Notes: generated from the sequence alone by a model not told the origin. Positions 35,311-44,020 are shown, numbered from the stretch's first letter. The stretch is 64,000 nucleotides of DNA from Spirosoma endbachense (GCF_010233585.1 NZ_CP045997.1:9226114-9290113); one strand, 5' to 3'. Translations and numbers: made by a program.

Positions 35311-35760
35311 ATTTAGGTCTGCCACGACGAGTAAGGATACGTCATTCAGGTAAAAATTACCCAATAGGGAACAAAACTGCGAGTGTGGCGAGGGGTCCAG
35401 GTTAACAAACGTTCTCTGTTTTTTGCGCTTCAACAGGCCATTCAAATCGCACTGGGCTGGCAGCATCCTCCTCTTTAGGCATTCAGGGTTGGCAACAATG
35501 GCATCGGCTAAGCTGATGATCGGTTCGGCTTGATGACGATGAACAGATCGATGGGAGGGCGGAGCTTAGTGAAATGAGAAAAGATCGCGGTTCTCATTCG
35601 TTTCTTTAAGGTAAAATTGATTTTTAGGTTATCTCACCATACACTCCTACACGAGACGGAGGGCTTTTCTCATATGTAGCATAACAGGCTTAACAAACTT
35701 TAACAGCTTGTCTATTAGCTATAGACCTACCTTAGTTACTCTATAAGGTATGAACATTCT
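35311..35760. other. Intergenic region upstream of ABC permease
   Basis: 450 bp, with a partial 62-bp element at 35641-35682 about 80 bp before the permease start. No other feature was supported. Confidence 0.4.
35641..35682 (+). repeat. Dispersed 62-bp element, partial
   Basis: ACACTCCTACACGAGACGGA ... CTCATATGTAGCA keeps the 5' boxes; the GGGGCGTT arm is absent. Confidence 0.5.
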
Positions 35761-38118
35761 ATGCTACAGAACTATCTCAAAATTGCCTGGCGTGCCTTAG
35801 TAAAAAATCGGCTCTACACCGCTATCAATATTACTGGCTTGTCGATCAGTATTGCTGCTTGCTGGCTCATCACGCTTTACGTTTGGAATGAGCTGACCTT
35901 CGACAATTTTCACCAACAGGCCAATTCGATCTTTCGGGTAATTACCCGCTTCAAAACAACCGGCTCTGATGACGGCCTGGCCGTGTCGAGTGCTGATATT
36001 GGGCCCCGCCTTCAGCAGACCTATCCTGAAGTAGTGAAGACAGTCCGCTTTAAGGCTACGCCGGTGGCTATTCTACGAAACGCTACTGGTCTGGTTAATG
36101 AAAGTGATGTGTATCAAGTGGACAAACGTGTATTTGAGGTCTTCTCCTACAACCTGCTTTCGGGCAGTAAGACCGCTTTAAATAAGCCCTATAGCCTGGT
36201 ACTCACTCAGAAACTGGCCACCAAATACTTCGGTACTGGCGACCCGATGGGGAAGACGCTACTAGTTAATAAGCAGCCCTACACCGTCACCGGCGTACTA
36301 CGCGACCTACCAGTTAACTCCGACCTGAAATTTAGTATGCTGCTTTCCTGGCAGGATGCCCCCCCCTCCCCTGAAGACGTATTCGATACTTCTTGTTTTA
36401 CCTACGTGTTATTAAACGACCAAGCGCAGGCCGTTCGATTTGGGCAGAAACTGGCCCAATTTGATCAGTTACAGGTGGCCCCACGGATTAAGGCATTGGG
36501 CTTAGGCAATGACATCCAAATTAACCATCAACTGCAACCACTGACAGAGCTTCACTTCGTGGAAGGGCTCTTCGATGATACGCCAAAAGGTAATCGACTC
36601 TATTTAGTCGTCTTTTCCATCATAGCGGCCTTTGTTTTGCTGGTGGCCTGCATCAACTATATGAATCTGTACGTAGTGCAGGCGGCCAAGCGGCAGAAAG
36701 AAGTGGGTATCCGGAAAGTAATGGGGGCTGGTAAGTGGCAGTTGATGAGTCAGTTTCTGGGCGAAGCACTTTTATTAATGCTGGTGAGTTGTGTACTGTC
36801 TGTGGTCATAATCGGCCTGGCTAGTCCCTTGTTTGAGCAGTTAACTGGCATTCCGCTAATGCTGCCCAAGGGATCATTGATTGCGGGTGGTCTCACCCTG
36901 TTAGTACTGGTTGGTCTGCTAACGGGGCTCTATCCGGCCTTATTTTTGTCGTCCGCTCAACCGGTACGGGTGCTGAAAGGACAGACTTATGGACTAGGTC
37001 GTGGGTGGACCCGCCAGTCGCTACTGGTGCTGCAATTCACGATTTCGGTCACGTTTATCGTCGGTACGCTAGTCGTACGACAACAGACCAATTACCTGCG
37101 TAGCAAAGACCCGGGCTTCAGCAAAGAACAAGTGCTGGTCATTGGTGTACCCCCCGACGAATCCATTCGCAAAAAGATGCGCCTTCTCAAGGCAACCCTG
37201 GAAAAAAGCAGTCGAATTGAAGCCGTATCGCTAGGCTTGAGTCCGATCACCAACGAAGCCAAAGCCAGTGTGATCCGGGAGAAAAACGGTCAGCGGACCG
37301 AGCAGCTCGTCTTTTCGGCGCATATCGACGAAGATTATCTGCCGCTGCTACAAATCCGGTTACGGGTTGGGCGAAATTTCCGTTCTGAGGGTGACAAATC
37401 CCGGGCGGTCGTGGTTAACGAACGCTTTGTGCATTGGATGGGCTGGCGCATGGATCAGGCCATTGGCCAAACAGTGAAGACCTCCACGACGGACTCTCTT
37501 CCTCAGCAGGTGATCGGCGTGGTCAAGGATTACCATTTCGCCTCCCTGCATAATTCGGTTGAACCCCTGATTTTATATTATCAACGGGATAATCCATGGA
37601 ACGTACTGGTTCGGCTCAAACCCACGGCGATGGATGAGGTTCGGTCGGTGTGGGCCTCACTGATTCCCGAATACCCCTTTGAAGCGGCTTTTCTAGACAC
37701 AAGTTTCGATCGACAATACCAGCAGGAGGCCAAAGGAGAAACGCTCCTCCAATGGTTTTCGGCCTTAATTATTCTGCTGTCCTGTTTAGGCGTGTTCGGT
37801 TTGATGGCGTTTACCACGCAACAACGGACGAAGGAGATTGGCGTTCGAAAAGTATTGGGTGCGTCGGTGACTCAGATCATCAGCCTGTTGGCCAAAGACT
37901 TCCTAATCCTGGCGCTTATTGCTGTTATGGTGGCGAGCCCGATTGCTTGGTATGCTATGCATCGGTGGTTGCAAAGCTTTGCCTACCGAATAGCAATCGA
38001 TTGGTGGGTATTTGTTTGGGCCGGTCTGTTGGCTGTTGGCACGGCTCTGGTAACCATCAGTTTTCAAAGTGTCAAAGCGGCTTTAGCCAATCCCGTACAG
38101 TCCATACGAAGCGAATAG
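35761..38118 (+). CDS. MacB/FtsX-type ABC transporter permease
   Basis: 785 aa. Typical Bacteroidota double-FtsX permease: N-terminal MLQNYLKIAWRALVKNRLYT then a membrane anchor, a MacB_PCD periplasmic domain, FtsX block 1 (three TM segments near 285-400, with RQKEVGIRKVMGAGKWQLMS), a second periplasmic domain, and FtsX block 2 near 660-780 with QQRTKEIGVRKVLGASVTQI. Members work with a separate ATPase in antimicrobial-peptide or lipid export, or as mechanotransmission complexes. No ATPase gene is adjacent. Confidence 0.92.
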   Translation: MLQNYLKIAWRALVKNRLYTAINITGLSISIAACWLITLYVWNELTFDNFHQQANSIFRVITRFKTTGSDDGLAVSSADIGPRLQQTYPEVVKTVRFKATPVAILRNATGLVNESDVYQVDKRVFEVFSYNLLSGSKTALNKPYSLVLTQKLATKYFGTGDPMGKTLLVNKQPYTVTGVLRDLPVNSDLKFSMLLSWQDAPPSPEDVFDTSCFTYVLLNDQAQAVRFGQKLAQFDQLQVAPRIKALGLGNDIQINHQLQPLTELHFVEGLFDDTPKGNRLYLVVFSIIAAFVLLVACINYMNLYVVQAAKRQKEVGIRKVMGAGKWQLMSQFLGEALLLMLVSCVLSVVIIGLASPLFEQLTGIPLMLPKGSLIAGGLTLLVLVGLLTGLYPALFLSSAQPVRVLKGQTYGLGRGWTRQSLLVLQFTISVTFIVGTLVVRQQTNYLRSKDPGFSKEQVLVIGVPPDESIRKKMRLLKATLEKSSRIEAVSLGLSPITNEAKASVIREKNGQRTEQLVFSAHIDEDYLPLLQIRLRVGRNFRSEGDKSRAVVVNERFVHWMGWRMDQAIGQTVKTSTTDSLPQQVIGVVKDYHFASLHNSVEPLILYYQRDNPWNVLVRLKPTAMDEVRSVWASLIPEYPFEAAFLDTSFDRQYQQEAKGETLLQWFSALIILLSCLGVFGLMAFTTQQRTKEIGVRKVLGASVTQIISLLAKDFLILALIAVMVASPIAWYAMHRWLQSFAYRIAIDWWVFVWAGLLAVGTALVTISFQSVKAALANPVQSIRSE

Positions 38119-38188
38119 CCTCACAAACCATTGATTGGAAGAGTTTGAGAATGTATAGACTGAGTTTATTTATTCTCAAAAAACGCTG

Positions 38189-38316
38189 GTGGCTGTTGCA
38201 CAACCCCCAGTCGGGGTCTAATCAGCTCGATTTGAGTTCAGGATGCTCTATAATTTACTAGGATAGACACTTCAGTGGCAGTCTTTTTGACCTTAACTGA
38301 GTTGTGCAACAGCCAC
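38189..38316. mobile_element. MITE with 16-bp terminal inverted repeats
   Basis: 128 bp bounded by GTGGCTGTTGCACAAC (38189-38204) and its exact complement (38301-38316), flanked by GCTG on both sides (4-bp target duplication). No coding capacity. The size and ends suggest a non-autonomous relative of an IS5-like element. Confidence 0.8.
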
Positions 38317-38483
38317 GCTGAGTTTGTGAGACTGATTTTTCTCCCAAATGACCGCAAGTTTAACGCGACTCCAAGACGAACCCTCAGGCAGCTCTGCGTG
38401 AATTACCTCGCTTTTTTACATTATAGAGCGTCCTATATGTACTAGTGACCACCTATTTCTCTATAATTCTTTTCGTTATTGAG

Positions 38484-39593
38484 TTATTCATTCATAATCA
38501 TATCCCCAAAAATGGCCCCTATTGATTTAACTGACCCAGTTCGAAGGGTTGGTCCCTCAGGAAAAAGTGAAAGCGTTGATTGGACTGTTTTAGACTCCGG
38601 TTTGGTCTTGGGTTTGGGATCTTTCAACTGATCGATACCCAGCGACTTGACCAGATAAGCCGTTGGATTCTTGACATTTTGGCGAACCCCATTGGCTAAT
38701 TCAGAATCAATCCGGAAAAAGGTATCCAGCAGGCTATGATCCGACAAAATACGATCTTTTTGAAAACCTTTCAGCTTATAGTTCTTCATTAACTGCCATG
38801 CTGTTGTATACGCTTCATTAATAGACATGTTATTAACCGTCCGTTGATCCTGACTAACGGCTTCAGCAGCTAACTGTTGGGGGGTTTTAACTATAAAAGC
38901 TAATTCAATAATTTTCTTTCCCACTTTTTTAGCAGCTGACCACTCCAGGTAAAGGTTTGCCTTCTGTTGCAATTCACGCTGGGCTACTTCTAAGGCATTC
39001 TTTTTAAAATCATTGAAGGTATACCGGCTGGGACAATTAAGCATCATCATCAAGCGGTCTACTGAATATGAGAATTCACGCTGACCACGATTATGGTACA
39101 TGCTAACGATTTCGAACATACGTTGTGCGTAAACCGAAGAAAGCGACAACATTACGTCAATATCATATTTGGTGTAACGCTGGCCAAGCTCAGCAAAATG
39201 AGGAACTACATCGGCAAACATAGTTAGCTCAATCACTCGCTTGCCATCAATCACTTCGGAACGAACCCTTGGGAAAGGCGTAATAAAATCAAACTTACCT
39301 TTCGCGTCATTACGATAGATCAGTCGTTTTGATTGCAGAGATTCGGCCGCGTCCGCTATCTGTTTGTGGTGATCACGGGTTAATTCAGAAAATGGAATAC
39401 TGAAAACAACGTTTGCTTTTTCCTGCAATTCTCCTTTCAAGGTCATGTGGCCTATCTGGTTGACGACTAGAACGACAATCTTCTTTTCCAACTCGGTAAA
39501 CTCCTGTTTCGATTCCGTGAATAAGTTTGGCTGGTAATTCGTCGGACGTTTGGTGAATAAAGGGGCCAGCTGATCTTCAGGATTTTGCTGCAT
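38484..39593 (-). CDS. Replication initiator protein, RepB/Rep_3 type (replicon 1)
   Basis: 369 aa. Two winged-helix domains typical of iteron-binding initiators: LTRDHHKQIADAAESLQSKR with LIYRNDAKGKFDFITPFPRV, and YAQRMFEIVSMYHNRGQREF with SVDRLMMMLNCPSRYTFNDF then ALEVAQRELQQKANLYLEW. The C-terminal 130 residues are variable. It lies beside eight iterons and is preceded by a long inverted repeat suited to autorepression. It would bind the iterons to open the origin. Confidence 0.9.
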   Translation of the reverse strand: MQQNPEDQLAPLFTKRPTNYQPNLFTESKQEFTELEKKIVVLVVNQIGHMTLKGELQEKANVVFSIPFSELTRDHHKQIADAAESLQSKRLIYRNDAKGKFDFITPFPRVRSEVIDGKRVIELTMFADVVPHFAELGQRYTKYDIDVMLSLSSVYAQRMFEIVSMYHNRGQREFSYSVDRLMMMLNCPSRYTFNDFKKNALEVAQRELQQKANLYLEWSAAKKVGKKIIELAFIVKTPQQLAAEAVSQDQRTVNNMSINEAYTTAWQLMKNYKLKGFQKDRILSDHSLLDTFFRIDSELANGVRQNVKNPTAYLVKSLGIDQLKDPKPKTKPESKTVQSTLSLFPEGPTLRTGSVKSIGAIFGDMIMNE

Positions 39594-39631
39594 TTTCGGA
39601 AATAGTAAGGTGATTATCAGTAAGTTTGTTC

Positions 39632-39679
39632 AAATCTATAAAAACCAGTTCGTTTTTACAAACTGGTTTTTATAGATTT
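39632..39679. promoter_or_regulatory. Perfect 19-bp inverted repeat in rep1 promoter
   Basis: AAATCTATAAAAACCAGTT (39632-39650) and its exact complement (39661-39679) with a 10-nt spacer, 39 bp upstream of the rep1 start. Rep_3 initiators commonly repress their own gene by binding such a dyad as dimers, so an operator role is likely. Confidence 0.65.
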
Positions 39680-39696
39680 TTACTTAATTTTTTGCT

Positions 39697-40008
39697 GCCT
39701 AAACCTCGTTTTTCTCATTTGAGTACACCGCCCAAACCTCGTTTTTCTCTTCTATTTTTTTCTTATATTCATGTGTTTTTGTCCGACAGATTAATAAATC
39801 GACAAAATTCAGCCTGAATTGAGATAAATTTTAGGCTCCAATTATGGAAATTCTCTGCTCCGCCTAAACCTCGTTTTTCATACAACTAACCCTCCCAAAC
39901 CTCGTTTTAATCTCGCTTAAACCTCGTTTTGATCACGCCTAAACCTCGTTATAGATAGTTAATATTCTCGCCTAAACCTCGTTATTATACCGCCTAAACC
40001 TCGTTTTT
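39697..40008 (+). other. Origin of replication 1: eight iterons
   Basis: Eight copies of GCCTAAACCTCGTTTTT start at 39697, 39730, 39862, 39893, 39915, 39937, 39970 and 39992. Spacings are 33, 132, 31, 22, 22, 33 and 22 bp, nearly all multiples of 11, so the sites face one side of the helix. AT-rich DNA follows (40010-40080). With rep1 alongside, this is a typical iteron origin. Confidence 0.9.
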
Positions 40009-40194
40009 TTGCGAATAAGTTATTGATATATAGATAGTTATGTGGACTAAAATCAATCAAATAAAATATTGATAAAGAGATAAAGGATCAAAACGAAAAG
40101 AATCGTGTAAAAGGGGAAAAAGAGCGTTTGCAAAAACAGAATCACTTATTTACTTTTATAGTAAATAAAGTACTAACATCTAGAACTTGAAATC

Positions 40195-40923
40195 ATGGCT
40201 AAAAAACCCGCCAAACGAAACGACGAAGCCCCCCTGGAGGGCTTGCGCACCGTCCTCAAAACCCAGGCCGTTACGCTGTCTCCGGGAATCAACCAGATTA
40301 GCAATCCGCCCCCAGCGGACCCCCACTTAGAATACTACTTCATCCCCATGCAATATATGAAGCAGTATCAGGCATACAACCGGCCCGGTAAACCCTTGAA
40401 AAACCTAAAACTCGTCAATTACGATAAGCCGGCCATCTCCCTTTCCTTCTTTTACAAGCATAAATACTCCATTGAACGAAGTGTTACTCATGGGGATGTG
40501 GTGCAGCACATCAAGAATTACCGGGATGAGTTACTAAACCGATCCCTGATGGAGCAACTCAGCGTAGGCCAACTCAAAGAACTCAGGGAAACCGACGAAT
40601 TGCTGCGCACCATCCGGGAGCAACCCGATGCCTACCAGGCCTGCTTTTCCAATTACCACCACAAATATTACTATTGGTATTGCACCTACCGCTATTTTGA
40701 CGATCTGGCCACCTTGAAAACCACCACCTCTAGTGAACATTTACTCAAGCACACCGAGCGAGTTGGCCACGAGGTCCATGAGCGGCTCAACATCATCTTT
40801 ATTGATCCCGAGTACATCAATGAAGCCGTACCCCATGATCATAAACTGATCGATCGGGAATTGAAAAACTATCCTATTCACCTTCGACAAGGCATCACAA
40901 CCTTGTATCTTCGAGAGCTTTGA
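40195..40923 (+). CDS. Hypothetical plasmid protein
   Basis: 242 aa, soluble, beginning with a basic stretch (MAKKPAKRNDEAP). Aromatic-rich in the middle (YHHKYYYWYCTYRYFDDL) and charged helices near 100-135. No known motif recognised. It is the first gene on the far side of origin 1, suggesting a plasmid-maintenance or replication-accessory role by position only. Confidence 0.6.
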   Translation: MAKKPAKRNDEAPLEGLRTVLKTQAVTLSPGINQISNPPPADPHLEYYFIPMQYMKQYQAYNRPGKPLKNLKLVNYDKPAISLSFFYKHKYSIERSVTHGDVVQHIKNYRDELLNRSLMEQLSVGQLKELRETDELLRTIREQPDAYQACFSNYHHKYYYWYCTYRYFDDLATLKTTTSSEHLLKHTERVGHEVHERLNIIFIDPEYINEAVPHDHKLIDRELKNYPIHLRQGITTLYLREL

Positions 40924-41025
40924 GAAAAAACAAGAAGTACGGTTGAAATTGATAGCTGGGTGTCATAGCCATTGATCGACAACCAACAACGTACACTTTG
41001 ACAACCGGCTAAAAATAGACTAACC

Positions 41026-41327
41026 ATGCACGAGTTTTTGACCTACTTCCTGAGCCATATGCCCTCCCTTGACAAGTGGGTGGCCTTCCTATTGGTGAAC
41101 ATCGTGGCTTATGTAGCGCCAGAAATACGGTGCTTCGCCAGGAACGACAACTCGAAAAGAAAGCCTATACCGAGCGGCTAGAAGCTGAGCGACTAGTTCA
41201 CATCCAAAGGCAACAAGAGCAGGAACAACTTCTCAAAGAGCATTGGGTAATGATTCAACGGCAGGCCAACCAACTCGATGAGTTAAATCAACAGCTCCAT
41301 GGCCTCAGGCAACTACATCTCAATTGA
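41026..41327 (+). pseudogene. Membrane-anchored coiled-coil protein, frameshifted
   Basis: Two frames together make a sensible small protein. From ATG 41026: MHEFLTYFLSHMPSLDKWVA then FLLVNIVAYVA, a membrane anchor. Around 41115-41130 the frame changes to RNTVLRQERQLEKKAYTERL and a long coiled coil (RQQEQEQLLKEHWVMIQRQA NQLDELNQQ) to 41327. A single indel probably separates them. Function unknown. Confidence 0.5.
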
Positions 41328-41433
41328 TGGAAACGCTGAGGTTATAGTGCCACGGCTCCGCTTTGGGGTTGTCCGACGACTGCCCGATCATTCATTCTAC
41401 AGGAGGAGATCTATCCATCATTGTACCCAGGCA

Positions 41434-41760
41434 CTAAGGCTTATTAGCCTGTATTTTAGCCGTTCGTAGCCTTTCCTCAGCGACCTCAATCGCTTCCTGA
41501 TGCCCGTGCCGTTTTAACTTCTCGATGTAGCGTTCATAGCGGGCCAGTACAGTGGCTATGCTGAAGCTTTCCCGTATCATTTGCAAGGCGTGGTATTCGG
41601 CCGGAAGAATGAATACCAGCCGGGGAGACAACCCTACAAATGTGTTAAGTACCCTCAAATAGCGAGTTTCAAGAGGGTCTGGGAAACTAAACGCGTGCCG
41701 GTTTTCGTACTTTCTTCTTAAAGTACGAAACGGATAATACTTCTCTACACACTGAATCAA
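41434..41760 (-). CDS. Hypothetical protein
   Basis: 108 aa, helical and basic, with LVFILPAEYHALQMIRESFS and a C-terminal helix rich in Arg/Lys/Glu. Not recognised. It lies 9 bp downstream of another leftward small gene, so the two are probably co-transcribed. Confidence 0.5.
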   Translation of the reverse strand: MIQCVEKYYPFRTLRRKYENRHAFSFPDPLETRYLRVLNTFVGLSPRLVFILPAEYHALQMIRESFSIATVLARYERYIEKLKRHGHQEAIEVAEERLRTAKIQANKP

Positions 41761-41769
41761 ACAGGCAGT

Positions 41770-42027
41770 TTAGCGAACGAGAGTAAATCCTAACCAGTCT
41801 TTAGAAAGTTGATATTCACTTAGTAATACTTCTTCCAGTTCTTTGCTTTTCATCATTAAATGACGCATTGCAGATCGTACAACTTGAAGTCGCTTAGCTG
41901 TACTGGTCACCAAAGCTGCCCGACTAGAAAGATTTCTAACTTCTTCATAAAATTCCTTGTCATAGCGCAAGTTTTTTGAGGTAGTTGACCACTTCATAAT
42001 AACTTCATGGCAAAAGGCTTCGATCAA
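41770..42027 (-). CDS. Hypothetical protein
   Basis: 85 aa, helical (YDKEFYEEVRNLSSRAALVT, AMRHLMMKSKELEEVLLSEY). An internal Met (MKWSTTSKN) is an alternative start. No known motif. Likely in one transcription unit with the next leftward gene. Confidence 0.5.
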   Translation of the reverse strand: MIEAFCHEVIMKWSTTSKNLRYDKEFYEEVRNLSSRAALVTSTAKRLQVVRSAMRHLMMKSKELEEVLLSEYQLSKDWLGFTLVR

Positions 42028-42077
42028 GGGCTGATTCCCGATTACGGTTTTGTCAAAGTTAGCATTCGTTTTAAGAT

Positions 42078-42602
42078 TTATATACCAGGCAACAGCTCAT
42101 TGGCCTGAGCTTCTAACCGATCAAAAAAGCGAACCGCTATTTGCATCAAAGCGGGCTTAGTAAGAGCTGGTTTAGTGGGAGGTGCGTATCCCTTGACAAC
42201 TACTCCTTGAGCCTGGAGGTAATACGTGACTAACTCGACAAAACAGCGATTAAACAGTGTATCACTTAGCAGCTCTTCATGAAAGGTTTCCTTGGCTTTT
42301 GTTGGTGCGATTCAAGATCCACGTATTTTGTCAAAGTTAATATGGGAGTAATTGCTGAGAAGATAGCTTAAGTAAAACAGATGATTCTTCACCAGTTTAG
42401 CCAGCAGCGGGTTTGGCGATAGCGTATCAAACTGCTCGGTTAAATAATACTTATTATCCCCCAGGGGTACTGCCAAAATATTGACCATAAGCGGAGCCTG
42501 CTGCTTAATGTCATTAACAGTCCATTGCTGACCAAAGGTGGGCAAAGATGTTAGAAACCATACGTATAAGCATAAGCATAAGCATAAGAATAGGTATTTC
42601 AT
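42078..42602 (-). pseudogene. Secreted protein with in-frame TGA stop
   Basis: From ATG 42602 a signal peptide (MKYLFLCLCLCLYVWFLTSL ... TFGQQ) leads into WTVNDIKQQAPLMVNILAVP and YLLSNYSHINFDKIRGS, then TGA at 42312-42314. Without any frame change the reading continues IAPTKAKETFHEELLSDTLF, NRCFVELVTYYLQAQGVVVK ... EAQANELLPGI to a stop at 42078. Total 175 codons with one nonsense codon. The signal region is encoded over a CATAAG-type hexanucleotide repeat. Function unknown. Confidence 0.6.
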
Positions 42603-42844
42603 AGTTTATAGGCTTGGAATTACATTGTAGGTACGTCTCAGTTATAGCTGCTTAGTAATGGGTATTATTATAATCTACCATATGTTTACCTGATAGCATA
42701 AATATAGGTTTTTGAACTATATACTGATCCGCGTTTAGGGACGATTTTGCTGTTTCACAATAGTTTGGTTTCGTACTTTGGGAAGTAAAGTACGAAAATG
42801 GGATGGTGCCTGTAACAGAGAATGGCCGTTTGCCTCAATCTCAT

Positions 42845-42886
42845 AAAAGGCTTCGCAAAGTGAGACGACTTTGTACGCTGCTGGTG
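42845..42886 (+). repeat. Dispersed 62-bp element, partial
   Basis: AAAAGGCTTCGCAAAGTGAG ACG ... TACGCTGCTGG retains the TGAGACGA box and part of the TACATCTGCT box. Confidence 0.5.
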
Positions 42887-42931
42887 CAAACTACGTATTA
42901 ACGGGGGTGGGGCGCCACTGCGAGGCAGCAG

Positions 42932-42947
42932 CCGGTTCGCGAACCGG
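42932..42947. repeat. 16-bp perfect palindrome
   Basis: CCGGTTCGCGAACCGG, a fully symmetric GC-rich dyad in an AT-rich gap. It could be a protein-binding site. It does not fit the 4-4-4 micro-insertion layout. Confidence 0.55.
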
Positions 42948-43026
42948 AACTAACCATCCGCGCCGAATTTTTCCGCACAACTATCCAATTAACAGTATTA
43001 TCATAAATATGAATTATCTGTGAAAT

Positions 43027-43098
43027 TGCAAACTTGTAAATTTATAAAGTTGTTTACTAGTAGAATAGTAAACAACTTTATAAATTTACAAGTTTGCA
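43027..43098. repeat. Perfect inverted repeat, 33-bp arms
   Basis: Arms 43027-43059 and 43066-43098 are exact complements (TGCAAACTTGTAAATTTATA ... start) around a 6-nt loop GTAGAA. No T tract follows. The size suggests a recombination, single-strand origin or regulatory site rather than a terminator. Confidence 0.75.
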
Positions 43099-43187
43099 GA
43101 ATCGTTGGAGTTTAAAACTCATATCACAGTATTAGTTACAGATTTGCATCAATGTCCAACCTATACTGATTTTCAAGGAATTCCTAC

Positions 43188-43406
43188 CTATCGCCTAAGT
43201 CGTTCAAAAAGACCTATTAGGGGCAGTGTTAAAACTAAAACAATCGTTATCAGGATCAACTTACTATTCCGACTTAGACTACGTTCGACGACAACCAGCG
43301 AAAGCAGTAACGAAAATCCAACCCCGAATACGAGAATACATAGGGTCACAAGTAACCGGGCAACGGGACCACCCCATCGGCGTTTTTGTAAAAATATAGG
43401 TACCAT
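43188..43406 (-). CDS. Small membrane protein
   Basis: 72 aa with two hydrophobic segments (LLVTLCILVFGVGFSLLLSL and LILITIVLVLTLPLIGLF) and basic flanks. Preferred over the overlapping plus-strand frame, which is rich in Ser/Thr/Arg and looks like its shadow. Function unknown. Confidence 0.5.
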   Translation of the reverse strand: MVPIFLQKRRWGGPVARLLVTLCILVFGVGFSLLLSLVVVERSLSRNSKLILITIVLVLTLPLIGLFERLRR

Positions 43407-43429
43407 GACGATGTCTGGGTAAGGAGATT

Positions 43430-44020
43430 TTATTCGACTAACAGCAAATCAAATGTGCCGGTAATGGCGTAATCCTTCGCTGACGAAGTACCGACGCCGG
43501 TACCAAACAGGGCGGCCTGAAATGTACCCTGAAGCCGATACAGCTTATTTTGGCCTTCGGCTTTAACGAGCGTCGATTCAGAGATTGTCAAGGTGCCCGA
43601 TCGGGCCAGGTACAGCTGGGGCCCGGGCAGGTTCAGGATCAGATCCGTCTGCGTGCCGGTATCAATGGCGTTAATAACCAGTAATTGCCCATTGGATTGA
43701 TACGCTGCTGGCACGGCATAGGATTCCGCAAACGTTCTGGGTTGCTCAACGGTGAAATTGGCCGTGATATCCCCCAGAACGATTTTGCCTGATACACCCG
43801 TGTAGGTTTTTGTCGAGGCATCCTGAGCCTCTGGACCCTCGGCCAGCAGGTTTAGGCCACCGCTCATAGCCATGCGGCCGGAGCCAACATAGCCGGTCAA
43901 GGTAGCTTGAATTCGGAGGTAACCAGGCAGTTGGGGCATAGGGGGTGAATCTTTGGTACCACAGGACCAGAGACTTACTGCCAAGATTAAGACGAACGTA
44001 TAATTAGCGTATTCTTTCAT
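43430..44020 (-). CDS. Putative lipoprotein
   Basis: About 196 aa from MKEYANYTFVLILAVSLWSC, a lipoprotein signal with an LWSC lipobox. The mature part is beta-rich (YLRIQATLTGYVGSGRMAMS, GKIVLGDITANFTVE, LYRLQGTFQAALFGTG, YAITGTFDLLLVE), consistent with an outer-membrane-attached beta-sandwich. Not recognised further. A small gene precedes it by 43 bp. Confidence 0.65.
   Translation of the reverse strand: MKEYANYTFVLILAVSLWSCGTKDSPPMPQLPGYLRIQATLTGYVGSGRMAMSGGLNLLAEGPEAQDASTKTYTGVSGKIVLGDITANFTVEQPRTFAESYAVPAAYQSNGQLLVINAIDTGTQTDLILNLPGPQLYLARSGTLTISESTLVKAEGQNKLYRLQGTFQAALFGTGVGTSSAKDYAITGTFDLLLVE

Larger units (their letters stand above)
42603..43187. other. Intergenic region with palindromes
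   Basis: 585 bp. It contains a partial 62-bp element (42845-42886), a 16-bp perfect palindrome (42932-42947) and a 33-bp-arm perfect hairpin (43027-43098). No gene was supported. Confidence 0.5.

Noticed and set aside
39697..40008. CRISPR-like array of repeated 17-mers
   Set aside because: Repeats are short and AT-rich, the spacers are only 5-16 nt in most cases, and a rep gene lies beside them. These are iterons.
42932..42947. CCGGTTCGCGAACCGG as a micro-insertion
   Set aside because: A continuous 16-bp palindrome with CCGG arms 8 nt apart; the architecture differs from the 1-4-4-4-3 layout.
43105..43422. Plus-strand 105-aa frame as a gene
   Set aside because: The antisense frame 43188-43406 has a clear two-TM composition; the plus frame has shadow-like Ser/Thr/Arg-rich content.
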